41,183 nucleotides of DNA from Mesomycoplasma hyorhinis ATCC 17981 (GTDB taxonomy: Bacteria; Bacillota_I; Bacilli_A; Mycoplasmatales; Metamycoplasmataceae), in assembly GCF_000383515.1 (NCBI RefSeq), contig NZ_KB911491.1:1-41183 (forward strand), given 5' to 3'. The position numbers and the translations under genes were made by a program. Shown here in pieces: positions 22,361 through 33,965 of this stretch (the stretch's first letter is position 1; each line of letters starts with the position of its first letter). The notes below the pieces were generated by a model. It was not told the origin of the DNA. It saw only the letters and a list, made by a program, of their open reading frames with translations, and searched no databases.

Positions 22361-24994
22361 ATGTATTTCAAAAATGATGATGACGAAGTAAAAAACAACA
22401 TTCAAAATGAACAACCAGAGTCAAAAGAAAATGATTATGAAACTTATGAAGATGAATTAAAAACTGTTTTTAATGAAGAAAATGAAGAAGAAATTGATGA
22501 AGATGAAGCAGAACTAGAACAAAATCAAGAAGGTTTCCAAGTAATTTCCCAATTAATTGAGTCAGAAGCTGACAACATTGTTCCTAAATATATCTCTGAA
22601 GAAGTTAGAACTTCGTTTTTAGAGTATGCAATGTCTGTTATTATTTCGCGTGCTCTTCCAGATGTTAGAGATGGTTTAAAACCTGTTCACAGAAGAATTT
22701 TGCACTGTATGAATGAACTAGGAATTACACATTCTGTAGCTTATAAAAAATCAGCAAGAATTGTTGGTGATGTTCTTGGAAAATACCACCCACACGGAGA
22801 TGCATCTGTTTATGATTCAATGGTTAGAATGTCACAAGATTTTGCCCTTAGATATCCATTAATTGATGGTCATGGAAACTTTGGATCTATTGATGGTGAT
22901 GAAGCTGCTGCTATGCGTTATACTGAAGCTAGAATGTCTAAAATAGCTTCATTAATGGTAGAAGACATCAAGAAAAATACAGTAGATTTTGTACCAAACT
23001 ATGACGGTAGTGAACAAGAACCACAAGTTTTACCTGCTAGATTTCCAAATCTTTTAGTTTCTGGAGTCTCAGGAATTGCTGTGGGTATGGCTACTAAAAT
23101 TCCCCCTCATAATTTAAAAGAAGTTATTGAAACTTTTATTTTATTAGCTCAAAATCCAGATATTTCAGTTCAAGAACTAGCAAAACATTTACCAGCACCT
23201 GATTTTCCTACAGGAGCTACTATTTTAGGAACATCAGGAATTAGACAAGCTTATGAAACAGGACGTGGAGCATTTGTTCTTCGTTCTAAAGCAAAAATCG
23301 AAACTTTTAGCAGTGGTAAAAGCAAAATAATTGTTTATGAAATTCCATATGAGGTTAAAAAACCACAAATAATTGAAAAAGTTGTTCAACTAGTTAGAGA
23401 TAAAAAAATCCAAGGTCTTAAAGATGTTCGTGATGAAACTAATAGAAAAGGAATTAGAGTAGTTTTTGATGTTAAAAAAGGATTTAGTCCTGAAATTATT
23501 TTAAACCAACTCTACAAAGAAACTGATTTACAAATCACTTACAACATCAATATGTTGGCCCTTGTCAACGGTATACCAAAAGTGTTGAATTTAAAAGACA
23601 TTTTATACCAATACTTATTACATCAAGAAGAAGTTGTAACTAGAGGATTACAATTTGATCTTAAAAAAGCAAAAGAAAGACATAACATTTTATTAGGTAT
23701 AAAAATTGCGGTCGAAAACATAGACGAAGTAATTAAAATCATTAGAGCTTCTAAATCAGATGCTGAAGCCCAAACAACATTGGGTCAAAGATTTGATTTA
23801 AACGAAGCCCAAACTAAAGCAATTGTAGATATGCGTTTAGGAAGATTAACTTCTTTAGCTATTGAAAAACTTATTGCAGAAATCAAGGAATTAGAAGAAG
23901 AAATTGAAAGAATTACTTCAATTATTAACTCACACGACAAACTAATTGAACTCATTGTTAATAACCACAAAAAAATTATTGAAAGCTATGCAGATGACAG
24001 AAGAACAGAGATTGTTCATGGAAGCATAGGTCAAATTGTTGATGAAGATCTAATTAAAGAGCAAAAAGTTGTTCTTACATTAACTAAAAATAATTACATT
24101 AAAAGAATTAATTTAGATGAGTACAGAATGCAAAATCGTGGTGGTACTGGATCTTCAACAGCAACAACTTACAAAGATGATAATTTAAAAAATATATTAG
24201 TTGCAAGTACACATAGTGATTTACTAATTCTTACTTCAAAAGCAAGGATTTTTAGACTAAGAACACATCAAATTCCTGATTTATCCAAACAAGCAAAAGG
24301 TGTTCCTTTTATTAATTTAATTCCAATCGAAAAAGACGAAGATATTGTTTCTCTACTGGTAACTCAAGAAAATTATGAAGATGATAATTTATATTTAGTA
24401 ACAGTTTCAAAACTTGGAATCATCAAAAAAACAAGTCTTTCTCTATACAAACGGATTTCAAAAAATGGACTAATTGCCTTGAATTTGAAGGAAAATGATG
24501 AACTTTTAACTGCATTTATTACCACTGAGGAATCCGAAATCATCATCGGAGCTTCTAATGGTAGATCAGTTAGATTTGATAACCAAGACTTTAGATCATT
24601 ATCTAGAAAATCTATGGGAGTTAAAGGAATAACTTTAGGTGAAAATGAAGTAGTTGTTGGTGCTTCATCAACTGATCAAGGATCAACGGTTTTTGTTCTT
24701 GGTCAAGAAGGATATGGTAAAAAAACTCATATTGATGAATATAGAAAAACTGCTCGTGGTGGAAAAGGAGTAATTACTCTTAAAACTGAAAAAGCAGGTA
24801 ATTTAGCTTTTATTTCCTGTGTAAAAGGTGATGAAGAAATTTTAATTTTAACTAAACAAGGAATAGTAATTAGAACTTCATTAGAACAATGTAATGATGT
24901 TTCTAGAAATACGAAAGGTGTTAAGTTAATTACTTTAAAACCAAAAGATTCTATTCAATCTGTTGCAGTTCTAGAAAAAATTTATGAACTTTAA
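22361..24994 (+). CDS. gyrA: DNA gyrase subunit A
   Basis: GyrA cuts and rejoins DNA in gyrase to introduce negative supercoils. The 877-residue protein has [26 protein letters not shown] and the catalytic Tyr187 in [10 protein letters not shown]. Its well-conserved C-terminal beta-pinwheel contains the gyrase-specific box QNRGGTGS, which separates it from ParC. The first ~65 residues are strongly acidic (runs of Asp/Glu) and precede the normal start of the family. I see no tryptophan in the whole protein. The start has AAAGGATT upstream. It is monocistronic and followed by a strong terminator; gyrB is not in the window. Confidence 0.97.
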   Translation: MYFKNDDDEVKNNIQNEQPESKENDYETYEDELKTVFNEENEEEIDEDEAELEQNQEGFQVISQLIESEADNIVPKYISEEVRTSFLEYAMSVIISRALPDVRDGLKPVHRRILHCMNELGITHSVAYKKSARIVGDVLGKYHPHGDASVYDSMVRMSQDFALRYPLIDGHGNFGSIDGDEAAAMRYTEARMSKIASLMVEDIKKNTVDFVPNYDGSEQEPQVLPARFPNLLVSGVSGIAVGMATKIPPHNLKEVIETFILLAQNPDISVQELAKHLPAPDFPTGATILGTSGIRQAYETGRGAFVLRSKAKIETFSSGKSKIIVYEIPYEVKKPQIIEKVVQLVRDKKIQGLKDVRDETNRKGIRVVFDVKKGFSPEIILNQLYKETDLQITYNINMLALVNGIPKVLNLKDILYQYLLHQEEVVTRGLQFDLKKAKERHNILLGIKIAVENIDEVIKIIRASKSDAEAQTTLGQRFDLNEAQTKAIVDMRLGRLTSLAIEKLIAEIKELEEEIERITSIINSHDKLIELIVNNHKKIIESYADDRRTEIVHGSIGQIVDEDLIKEQKVVLTLTKNNYIKRINLDEYRMQNRGGTGSSTATTYKDDNLKNILVASTHSDLLILTSKARIFRLRTHQIPDLSKQAKGVPFINLIPIEKDEDIVSLLVTQENYEDDNLYLVTVSKLGIIKKTSLSLYKRISKNGLIALNLKENDELLTAFITTEESEIIIGASNGRSVRFDNQDFRSLSRKSMGVKGITLGENEVVVGASSTDQGSTVFVLGQEGYGKKTHIDEYRKTARGGKGVITLKTEKAGNLAFISCVKGDEEILILTKQGIVIRTSLEQCNDVSRNTKGVKLITLKPKDSIQSVAVLEKIYEL

Positions 24995-25011
24995 GAACAA
25001 AAAGTTTATTT

Positions 25012-25044
25012 AAAAAAACTTACTTTTTAAAAGTAAGTTTTTTT
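25012..25044. terminator. Strong bidirectional terminator after gyrA
   Basis: A7-CTTACTTT (25012-25026) pairs perfectly over 15 bp with AAAGTAAG-T7 (25030-25044), leaving a TTA loop. The A-run and T-run make it symmetrical, so it should also stop minus-strand transcription arriving from ligA. Confidence 0.88.
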
Positions 25045-25067
25045 AATTTGTTTATTTTAAAAAATAA

Positions 25068-25092
25068 TATAATTCTATTTACTAAAAAGGAG
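25068..25092 (+). promoter_or_regulatory. Promoter -10 and ribosome binding site of the restriction-modification genes
   Basis: TATAAT (25068-25073) lies 26 bases before the methyltransferase ATG, and AAGGAG (25087-25092) seven bases before it. The pair gives the methyltransferase its own promoter directly after the gyrA terminator. Confidence 0.6.
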
Positions 25093-25099
25093 TAAAATT

Positions 25100-25771
25100 A
25101 TGAAAACTATTGTCGAAAAAGTTTATGAAAATCTTAAAAACAACGAAATAAATCATAGTATGAAAATTCTTGAAGATTATATTTCAACTTCAAAAGCAAG
25201 AAATAAAAACAGCATTACAAAAGCTTTTAACTACAAAAATGATGACGAATGATACACAACTAGAGAAGATGTGCAGTTTTTTATTGATAACGCAAATATA
25301 CCCAAAGATAAAGTGATTTGGTGTCCTTTTGATGTTGAAGATTCTAATTTTGTAACTGTTTTTAAAAAAAATGGTTATAAAGTTTTGCATTCTCATATTT
25401 GAGATCAACAAGATTTTTATGAATATGAACCAAAAGAAAAATGAGACATTATAATAAGTAATCCTCCTTTTAAAGGAAAACATAGACTTTTAGCTAGACT
25501 TTTAGAATTTAATAAACCTTGAGCTTTAATTTTTGGAATTCAAGCTTTAAATAGTGAAAAATTTTGTCATGAATTGCAAAAATTTAAAAGAGTTCAATAT
25601 GTACATTTAAAAAGAAGAATGTGCTTTACAAAAGATCACTTAAATTATGATATTAAAAATTTACAAAGACCTTCTTTTGCAAGTATGTGAATTGCTAATG
25701 ATCTTTTTGATAAAGATATTTTAGTGTGAAATGGAGTTGATTATAAAAAAGATGGAAAAGAATTTTTCTAA
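25100..25771 (+). CDS. Probable DNA adenine-N6 methyltransferase of a restriction-modification system
   Basis: The 223-residue protein has the amino-methyltransferase catalytic motif NPPF (121-124) in WDIIISNPPF and an upstream VIWCPFDVEDSNFV segment (72-85). The latter occupies the SAM-binding position and matches a compact type of phage/plasmid adenine methyltransferase often annotated only as such. An N-terminal DDEWYTTRED segment is also typical of that type. Five or six tryptophans are TGA and one is TGG. The end overlaps the HNH nuclease gene by 20 nt, and the two form an isolated plus-strand pair between gyrA and ligA. I infer that it protects the host site cut by that nuclease; the recognition sequence cannot be deduced. 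Confidence 0.8.
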
Positions 25772-27017
25772 AATAACAATTCAAGTTCCAAAAGAATTTA
25801 TTGCAAAAAATGATATTTTAAAGTCCATTGTTGAACTCATAAATTATGATTTTAAGCAACTTGCAAATATTAAATTTGAAGATGTAATTTGAGAACAAAT
25901 TAACGAACGATTTCAAGGATTTTTTATAAAAGAATTAAGTTATTTTGTTTATATTACACAAAAATTAGATTCCAAAACATTGAAAACAAGAAGTAGAAAT
26001 ACATTTATAAAACAAAATGCATTACCTTTTATTAGAAACTATGAAAAACATTTCAAAAATTTTCATAATGTTAAATTATTTATGAGTCTAAATCCTGTTT
26101 CATTTTCTTTAATAAAAAACAAAAATGATAAGTTTACGATAGCAGAATCCATTTATATTGATTTAAAAATATTAATATCACTGTATGGCTTTGCTATAAC
26201 TAAATCTATAATTAATTTTGCTAATATTAATGAAAAATATGAAGAAAAATGAAGTAATTTAAACTTAGAAACTTTTATTGCTCTAAAAAGAGAGAAAAGT
26301 AACGTAAAAAAACGAAATAAACCTATTATTTTTGAACTTAGTCAAAATAGAGAAGAAATTACTGTTTATGCTAAATTAGAAGGCGCAAATGTAGCAGATT
26401 CTTATTTTAATTGTAAATTTATACAAGAATTAAATTCAAAAGAACAAAAAAATTTTAAGCTATTCTTATTCATTATAAAACCTAAAGTTCAAGATGTTCA
26501 TATATTAAAAGATTTTCAAGATATTGGTTTTAATATTATTAATTATTATTCAGATGAAAATGATTATGATAAAGCAACATATCAATTAAACTTGAGACCA
26601 AAAAGTAATAGAAATCAAGGATTATTTAGAGCAAATATAATTAAAAAGTATAATAAATATGTTGATATTTATGAATGTTTTGCTTGTGAGTATAGATTAA
26701 ATTTAGTTGCTGCTCATATTCACAGAGTTGCAGATATTAATAAATTAAAAACACACTCAAAATTTATAACCTCTGCTGAAAATGGTTTTCAATTTTGTCC
26801 AAATCATGATAAGGAATTTGAAAACGGAATGATTTATTTTGATTTAGATGACTTTCAATTCAAGGTAAATTCCATTAAAATTGATAATCCTAATGACTAT
26901 AATCTTTTGAATAAAAGAATAAAAAATAAGCTGTCAAAGTTTAAAAAAGAATTATATTCTAATAACTTTAAATTTATGATTGAATTTCATTTAAGAAGAA
27001 TTGGTTTAATTGATTAA
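25752..27017 (+). CDS. HNH-family endonuclease, probable restriction enzyme
   Basis: The 421-residue protein ends in an HNH (beta-beta-alpha metal) nuclease domain: Cys309-x2-Cys312, AAHIHR with His322, Asn344, and Cys349-x2-His352 (CPNHDKEFENG). The two Cys pairs would hold a structural zinc. The N-terminal ~280 residues match no domain I know and may provide DNA recognition. There are no other enzymatic motifs. Only two tryptophans are present, both TGA. The ATA codon looks about two to three times more frequent than in gyrA (counted by eye), compatible with acquisition. It overlaps the methyltransferase by 20 nt, and its final 12 bases overlap the end of ligA, which runs in the opposite direction. 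Confidence 0.8.
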
Positions 27018-29027
27018 AAGTTTGAAAAATTCTTCTTCTGAAAGGATTTTAACACCAAGGTTACGTGCTTTATCTTCTTTAGAGCCACCATTTTCGCCTA
27101 AAATTAAATACGAAGTATTTTTGGACACTGATGACGAAACTTTTCCTTTATTTTGAAGGATAATTGATTCAATTTGGCTTCTTGATCTAGATAAAGTTCC
27201 TGTAATTACAAATGATAAATTTTCTAAAATGTTAGAGTAAGTTTCTTCTTTTATTATTTCAAAATTTACTTGGATTAATTCATTAATAATTTGTAAATTT
27301 GCTTCATTTTTGAAGTAATTTTTCAAACTTTCAACTGTTTTTTCGCCTATATCTTTATCTTCTAAAAAAGTATCAAAATTAAAGGTTTTTAACTGTTCTA
27401 AATTATCTACTTTCTGAGCTAACATTTTTGCTGTTTTTTGTCCGATGTGTTTGATTCCTAAAGCAAAAATTAATTTATCTAAAGTAGTATGTTTAGCTTT
27501 TTCTATTGCATTTATTAGCTTTAAAATAGATTTTTGTTGGAAAGATTTTAGCTTAGAAATTTCTTCAATTTTGGTAGCTAGCCTAAAAATATCAGGTATA
27601 GATCTAATTAAATTTTGGTCTCAAAAAAGTTCAATTTTTTTCTCTCCTAAATCTTTAATATCTAAACCTTCTTTTGAACAAAAATGAATAATTTTTCTTA
27701 ACTGAATACCGAGACAATTGGGATTAATACAAAACTGATCAATTCCTGTTTCGCTATCTATTAAATCGGAATTACATTCAGGGCAATTTGTTATTTTTTC
27801 AAAATTAGTTTTTTCAAATTTTTCTACTGATTGAATAACCTGAGGGATAATTTCTCCAGCTTTTTTGATATAAACCATTGAGTTAGTATTTATAGCTAAA
27901 TCTTTAATGTAATTATAATTATGTAAAGTTGCTGCAGAAATAGTAGAACCTTGAAGTAAAACAGGTTCTAAAACAGCATTGTAAGTTATTTTTCCTGTTC
28001 TTCCAACTGTTGCAAAAATATGTTTTAATTTAGTTTGAACAACTTTGTCTGAAAATTTAAAAGCAATAGCACTGTGAGGGAATTTTGAAGTAGTTCCTAA
28101 TTCATCATAAAGTTTAAATTCATTTACTTTAATAACTACACCATCAATTTCATAATTTAATTTGTTTTCTTTTTCTTGAATTTCTTCAATTAATTGATAG
28201 CTTTGGTGAATATTTGCTTTATGTTGTCCTAAATTATTTGTATTAAAACCAAGGGTTTGTAAAAACTGTATACTTTCTTCAACAGTTGCTAAATTATGCA
28301 ATTCTGGGTTTACTACTTGATAAACAAAAACTTTTAGATTTGCTAGTTTGTTACTTTTAGAATCTAATCTTCTAAGTTGACCTGCAGCTGCATTTCTTGG
28401 ATTTAAAAACAATGGTTTCTCAAGCCTTGCTTGTTCTAAATTCATATTTTTAAAGCTTTCTAAATCAAGAAAAACTTCACCACGAATTTCTATATCATCA
28501 AAATAATTAATAGATTTTGGAACATATTTTGCATCAATGTTTTCAATATTATGACTTACATCTTCACCTGTAGTTCCATCGCCTCTAGTAACTGCTTGGG
28601 TAAATTTACCTTGTTTATAGTGAAGCGAAATTGAAATGCCATCAATTTTAGGTTCTACATAAAATGAAGCATTTTCATCTATTTTTATAGCTTTTTGAGC
28701 AAACTTTTCTAGTTCTTCTAAACTATATGCTTTATTTAAAGACAACATAGGTTGTGAATGTTTGATTTTTTGAAATCTTTCATCTACTTTAGCTCCTACA
28801 ATCTGTGTGGGAGAAGCATTGTTTTCTTCTAAAGTAAATAAGTAAAAATATTTTTTTTCTAATTTTTTTAATTTATTTAGTTCTTGATCATAGACTAAAT
28901 CATCAACAATAGGAATATCTAAATCAAAATAATGATGATTTCATAAATGAAGTTTTTGACGAAGTTCTTCAATTTGTTTTTTTGCTTGTTTTTCTTCATT
29001 TTTATAGTCTTTTTGGTCGATATTCAT
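27006..29027 (-). CDS. ligA: NAD-dependent DNA ligase
   Basis: LigA seals nicks in replication and repair using NAD. The 673-residue protein has the N-terminal Ia domain (YFDLDIPIVDDLVYDQEL) and the adenylated Lys127 in EPKIDG. It also has the OB fold, a four-Cys zinc site (CPECNSD then CINPNCLG), helix-hairpin-helix repeats and a C-terminal BRCT domain (LSFVITGTLSRSR; LGENGGSK). It is last in hpt-ecfA1-ecfA2-ecfT-ligA, beginning 21 bases after ecfT. No terminator follows, and its end overlaps the HNH nuclease gene by 12 nt tail to tail. Confidence 0.97.
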
Positions 29028-29048
29028 AAATAATTCCTAAAAATAATT

Positions 29049-30008
29049 TTAAACTTTTTGATTTGTGTATTTTCATCAAAGAGGTAAATCATTCATTATA
29101 TGACCTACATTTTTTTCAGTTATTATTACAATTGTAATTAATGTAATTAATGCTAATAAGAAAAGATAGTCAAATCATTGAAATCTTATTTTACGATATT
29201 TTGTTCTTTTAGCATATGGATCATAACCTCTTACTTCCATAGCATTGGATAAATCTTCTGCTCTTGAAAAAGAAAGAACAAATAAAGGAATTATTAAAGT
29301 AATCATTGATTTTGCTTTATCTTTTTTCTTACCATTTTTGAAATCTACACCACGTGAGGATTGTGCTTTCATAATTCTACTTGCTTCTAATAACAAAGTA
29401 GGAATAAATCTAATAGCTATTGAAACAATCATAGCAATTATATGAGTTGGAATAAATAATAATCTAAGTGGTCAAATTAAATCTTCAATTCCTTTTGTTA
29501 GTAAAAATGGTTTTGTTGAATAAGTTAAAATTGTTGTTGAAATTATCAAAGCATAGATTCTAAGCGAAATTATTCCTGATCTAATCAAAGATAAAGTTCC
29601 AATTTGAAACTCAATTGAAGTATTTGGAATTTTTGTTACTTTCATTCAATGAACATAGTTGTAAATTTCTTCTGTATTTAAACCTAAAAGCGAAAAGCCT
29701 ATTTTTTGTGCATTGGGCGAATCAATAATATCGTTTGCATTTTGTTCTGTAATTAAAAATCCATAAATAATTAACATAAACAAAAACAAAAGAATAGGTA
29801 ATTTTAAAAGTTTAATAATATCTATTCATCTTTTGGTTGTGATATAGAAAAATACAAGTGTAAAAGAAAGTAAAAACAATAATGTAATGATATGTGAAAT
29901 TACAAAAAATAAAATAGCAAAAACAATATTAAAAACAATTTTTAACCTAGGATCTAAACGATGAATTATAGTATCACGTGGTACATATTTTCCGACATTA
30001 ATTTGCAT
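29049..30008 (-). CDS. ecfT: Energy-coupling factor transporter transmembrane protein
   Basis: EcfT is the shared scaffold that couples the EcfA ATPases to interchangeable vitamin- or cofactor-binding S components. The 319-residue protein begins with the conserved [21 protein letters not shown] segment. It has about six or seven membrane spans and the two Arg-Gly coupling helices (AQSSRG and AMEVRGYDP). Tryptophans are TGA, including a Trp-Trp near the C-terminus. It overlaps ecfA2 by 11 nt. No S component is encoded here, so the module is of the shared (group II) type. Confidence 0.93.
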
Positions 30009-30912
30009 GTTTTCCTTTTAATTTTAAATTAATTGCTTCTGCTAACTCTTCAAGTGAAGAAACATCTTGAATATCTAAACCACGTTTTCTTAACTTTTCA
30101 ACAAAATATAATAAGTTAGTTGGCATCATCTGATTATCTTTTAAAAATTGGTTATCAGATAAGATTGAAAAAGTATCTCCGTCTTTGACAATTTCTCCAT
30201 TTTTGAACACAATCGTTCTTTTTGTTCATTTTAAAACATTATCTAAATCATGAGTTGCTAAAATGATTGTTTTTCCACTTTCATAAAGATTGTTCAAAAT
30301 CAAAAGCATATCATCTGTACCCGCGGGATCAAGGCCAGCTGTTGGTTCATCAAAGAAAATTATATCTGGCTCCATGGCTAAAATTCCTGCAATCGCAACT
30401 CTTCTTTTTTGGCCTCCAGATAAGTTAAATGGTGATTTTGGAAGATAAGATTCATCTAAACCGACTAGTTTAATAATTTCTTTTGCTCTTTCTTTTGCTT
30501 CAGCTTTTGGTGTACCCATAGACACAGCACCAAAAATTATATCTTTTTCTATAGTTTGTTCAAAAAGTTGGTATTCAGCAAATTGAAATACAACACCAAC
30601 TCTTCTTCTTATTTCTTTGATAAATTTAAGTTTTTTTTGAAAGCTCTTCGGTTTTTGAATTATGTTTTTTATAACTTCTACTTCTTGTGTTTTTGGATCT
30701 TTAGCTTTGTAGACAAATTCTACTTCACCTTCATCAGGAGTTAATAAAACATTCATATGTTCAATAAATGTTGTTTTTCCTGAACCTGTTTGACCTATGA
30801 TGGCAATGAATTCATTTTCTTTAATTTCAACACTTACATTGTTTAGTGCTTTTAGTTCTGTAGGTAATTTTTTGTTGAAAATTTTAACAATATTTTTTGC
30901 TCTTATTTGCAT
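29998..30912 (-). CDS. ecfA2: Energy-coupling factor ATPase A2
   Basis: This is one of two ATPases that power ECF vitamin uptake. The 304-residue protein has Walker [11 protein letters not shown]-loop [14 protein letters not shown], signature [13 protein letters not shown], Walker [14 protein letters not shown] and an H-loop (LATHD). An extra segment of about 35 residues ([17 protein letters not shown] onward) lies between Walker A and the Q-loop. The [10 protein letters not shown] motif is typical of EcfA2. It overlaps ecfA1 by 10 nt and ecfT by 11 nt. One Trp is TGA. Confidence 0.94.
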
Positions 30913-31703
30913 AGTATATCCAATAATTCATCTTCATCATAAGTGGGGCTAATTCCTTGGATTAAAGAAGAAAGTTTATAAATAAAAGGAGAATCAATTT
31001 TTGCTTTTTCTATGATTTCTTTGTTATTTAAAATATGTTTTGGTTCACCTTGAGCGATTAATCTACCTTGTGAAAACACTAACAACTCATCTGCTAAAAC
31101 TGCTTCATTCATATTATGAGTTATTGAAATAAGTGTTTTATCTCCTTGTTTTCGCAGCTCGTTAATAATTTTAACAACATCGTATTTTCCTTTTGGATCA
31201 AGCATAGATGTTATTTCGTCAAAAATAATTATATCTGGATTTAAAGCCAAAATTGAAGCAATTGCTACTCTTTGTTTTTGACCACCAGAGAGAAATTGAG
31301 GCTCATTATCCAAGTATTTTAGCATATTGACTTTTGTTGCTAATTCAGTAATTATATCCTTCATTTTCTTTGGATCTACACATTTATTTTCCAAGCTAAA
31401 AGCTATGTCTTCTTCTACAGTTGCTCCAACAAATTGATTATCTGGGTTTTGGAAAATAATTCCGATTTTCTTTCTTATTTCAGGCAAAGTTTTCGAAGAC
31501 ATTTCAATATTGTCTATAAAAACCTTTCCTTTTTGTGGTTTATAAATTCCTGAAATAATTTTTGAAAGTGTAGATTTTCCTGATCCGTTATGCCCTAAAA
31601 CAGCGTAATACTTTCCTTTTTTAATATTTAGCGAAATATCTTGTAAAGCTCAAGTATGTTGTTTTTCGGAATAACTAAAAGAGACCTTTTCTAACTTGAT
31701 CAT
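30903..31703 (-). CDS. ecfA1: Energy-coupling factor ATPase A1
   Basis: This is the partner ATPase of EcfA2. The 266-residue protein has Walker [10 protein letters not shown], the EcfA1-typical Q-loop [18 protein letters not shown], signature [13 protein letters not shown] and Walker [14 protein letters not shown], with the catalytic Glu kept, followed by SITHNMNEA. One Trp is TGA, so a standard-code reading starts inside the gene at 31502; the real ATG is 31703. It begins 16 bases after hpt. Confidence 0.94.
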
Positions 31704-31719
31704 GAGTGTCCTTTTTTTA

Positions 31720-32268
31720 CTAATCTTTTATAAATTCTTTCTTTAGAATTCCAATATAAGGAAGATTTCTAAATTTTTCTTGATAATCTAGTCCATAACC
31801 TATTAAGAATAAATCAGGTACTTCAATTCCTATTTTATCTGGTGTAAATTCTACTTTTCTTTTTGCAGATTTGTTCAATAATGAAGCAACTCTGATGCTT
31901 GTTGGTTGTTTTGTTTTTAAATATTCAATAACTTTGACTATAGTAATTCCAGAATCTACAATATCTTCTATAATTAAAACGTCTTTGCCTTTGATGTCAT
32001 GAGCTAAATCGGTAACAATTTTAATTGTACCTGTGGATTTGCTAGCTCCATAATAAGAAGATGCTACTATGAAATCTATTGTATGATCCACTTTTACACT
32101 TTTAATTAGTTGTGCTAAAAAGAGTATTGAACCCTTTAATAAACCTACTAATACTAAATCTTTTGAGTCTTTATAAGTTTCATTTATTCACTGGGCTACT
32201 TCTTTAATCTTGTTTTCTATAAATTCTTGAGTATATAAAATTTTTTCAACTCTATAATCTTGTTCCAT
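31720..32268 (-). CDS. hpt: Hypoxanthine(-guanine) phosphoribosyltransferase
   Basis: This purine salvage enzyme joins hypoxanthine or guanine to PRPP. The 182-residue protein has VLVGLLKGSILFLAQL, a FIVASSYYGASKSTG flexible loop, the PRPP signature VLIIEDIVDSGITI and PDLFLIGYGLDY near the C-terminus. The single Trp is TGA. AAAGGGAT precedes the ATG. It lies 64 bases downstream of rsmI on the same strand with no terminator between, and leads into ecfA1. Confidence 0.95.
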
Positions 32269-32332
32269 ATATCCCTTTTTTTAATTTTATTTTTTAATAA
32301 AAATGTATTTTTTGCTTAGTTAAATTTTCTTA

Positions 32333-33070
32333 TTATATCACCTTTTTCTCAAAAATTTTTGAGTATTTTTCGTACTTATTTTTTTTAACTTTTAATTTAA
32401 TTTCTGATTCAAGACGTAACACAAGAGTAAATTCTCCTTTAACATTTTCACCCAAAGCTTGTTTAATATCTGTAGCTGAACCTAAAAAATACCTCTCATG
32501 AATCTTGGTCATTTCTTTAATTAAGAACAATTTTGCTTCATTTTTGAAGACTTTTTCAATATCTTCCAGGGTTGCAATTAATTTATATGGTGAAACAAAA
32601 AAAACATAGGAAATATCTGGTAAAAATTGTTCTAATTGTTTAACTCTTTGCGAAGACGTTTCTTTTAAAAATCCTATAAAAATGAAGGGTAAATTAAAGC
32701 CAGATAAAGCGAAAGCAGAAGTTACTGCGCTAGGTCCTGGAATAACTTCAAGATTAATAAAATTATTATGACAATACTCTACTAAAATTTGTCCAGGATC
32801 AGAAATTAAAGGGGTTCCTGCATCTGAAATTAAAGCAATTTTTTTGTCTTGTTCAAGTAATAAAGATATTTTAGATAAAGATTTGTACTCATTGAATTTA
32901 TGATAGGAAATTAAATGTTTATTACTTATTTGGTAGTGATTTAATAACTTTGAACTAACACGTGTATCTTCACACAAAATCACATCTGCATCTTTGAGGA
33001 TTTCTAAAGCTCTTAAAGTAATGTCTTTGAGGTTTCCTATAGGAGTTGAAACTATAGAAATTTTTTTCAT
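32333..33070 (-). CDS. rsmI: 16S rRNA 2'-O-ribose C1402 methyltransferase
   Basis: RsmI methylates the ribose of C1402 in the 16S rRNA decoding centre. The 245-residue protein shows the tetrapyrrole-methylase-like fold with STPIGNLKDIT (8-18), CEDTRVSSKLL, SDAGTPLISDPG and PGPSAVTSAFALSGF. It has no tryptophan. The start lies one base after the holB stop (TAAAATG), so the two are coupled, as in the Firmicute holB-rsmI neighbourhood. Confidence 0.96.
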   Translation of the reverse strand: MKKISIVSTPIGNLKDITLRALEILKDADVILCEDTRVSSKLLNHYQISNKHLISYHKFNEYKSLSKISLLLEQDKKIALISDAGTPLISDPGQILVEYCHNNFINLEVIPGPSAVTSAFALSGFNLPFIFIGFLKETSSQRVKQLEQFLPDISYVFFVSPYKLIATLEDIEKVFKNEAKLFLIKEMTKIHERYFLGSATDIKQALGENVKGEFTLVLRLESEIKLKVKKNKYEKYSKIFEKKVI

Positions 33071-33071
33071 T

Positions 33072-33965
33072 TTATTTTAGACTTTCGTAAAAATTTACTA
33101 AAAAATTATTTTTTTGTAAAGTAAAGTTTTGAGCTGTTTCTAATGATTGAATAAAGTTTTCAATTAAAGAAATAATTTCAAAATGCTTCGGAGCAAATTT
33201 GTCCTTCTGTTGCTTCAATCTGTTTTCTCAATTTCTAAAAATATCCTTTCAAAATGAAGGAAAAATAGAAAAATCTTTAGCAAATATGCTAAAGAAAAAG
33301 AGTTTTAAAATTGAGAGTAAAAACAAAGCATTTTCTTTTGTTAACTTCTTATAAAAAAAGTTAATCAGTTCCAAATTGCTTTTATAATGTTTGTTTAAAG
33401 TTTGTTGAATTTCTTTTAATAATTTTAAATTTTCATCATTAATATTTCTTTTAACTTGTTCTAAACCAGAATAGATGTTAACAAATAAAGTGTTGTATTC
33501 AAAAGCTTTATTTTCTTTGTTTAAAATTTCAAGAATTTCTTTTTTATTATCTTCGTAAAAATTAAAAACTTGACATCTAGACCTAATAGTTGGCAATACT
33601 TTATCAATATGTGTAGTAGTTAAAATTATTAATGTGTTTTTAGGTGGTTCTTCAAGAGTTTTTAAAATTGCATTTAAAATGGAAGTATTTGCTAAATCAA
33701 TGTTTTTTATTAGTAAAACTTTTTCATCTTGTTGCGTAAATGAAGAAAAATAAAGGTCATTAAAAGCGCTTAGTATCTCTGATTTGTGTAAAGTTTTTTT
33801 AACATCAAACATTTGAAAATTTAAATTATTTTTATTAGGATTAACTCCTACTTTATGAAGCAAAATTTCTACATTTTTGTCTATATTGTCTTCATTTAAA
33901 CTAGCAATTAAAAAAGCATGAAATAATTGTTCTTGGGTAGCGATTATTTTTGAAAAGTGTTTCAT
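33072..33965 (-). CDS. holB: DNA polymerase III delta-prime subunit
   Basis: This is a clamp-loader subunit. The 297-residue protein keeps the AAA+ core motifs of delta-prime: LNAILKTLEEPP, and TIRSRCQVF with the SRC arginine finger. It lacks a Walker A lysine motif, as expected for delta-prime rather than tau/gamma. Two TGA-encoded tryptophans near the C-terminus hide the last 58 residues in a standard-code reading. The start overlaps the tmk end by 22 nt. Its partner DnaX is at 35492. Confidence 0.9.

Noticed and set aside
23785-23970. Minus-strand frame inside gyrA
   Set aside because: It is a shadow of the conserved gyrA frame with no start signal.
30556-30744. Open frame on the plus strand inside ecfA2, and similar frames at 5815-6003, 7975-8172, 17731-17928, 20208-20426, 25190-25483, 27445-27687, 29245-29445 and 34039-34221
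   Set aside because: They lie wholly or mainly opposite well-supported genes, lack ribosome binding sites and show no protein-like composition.
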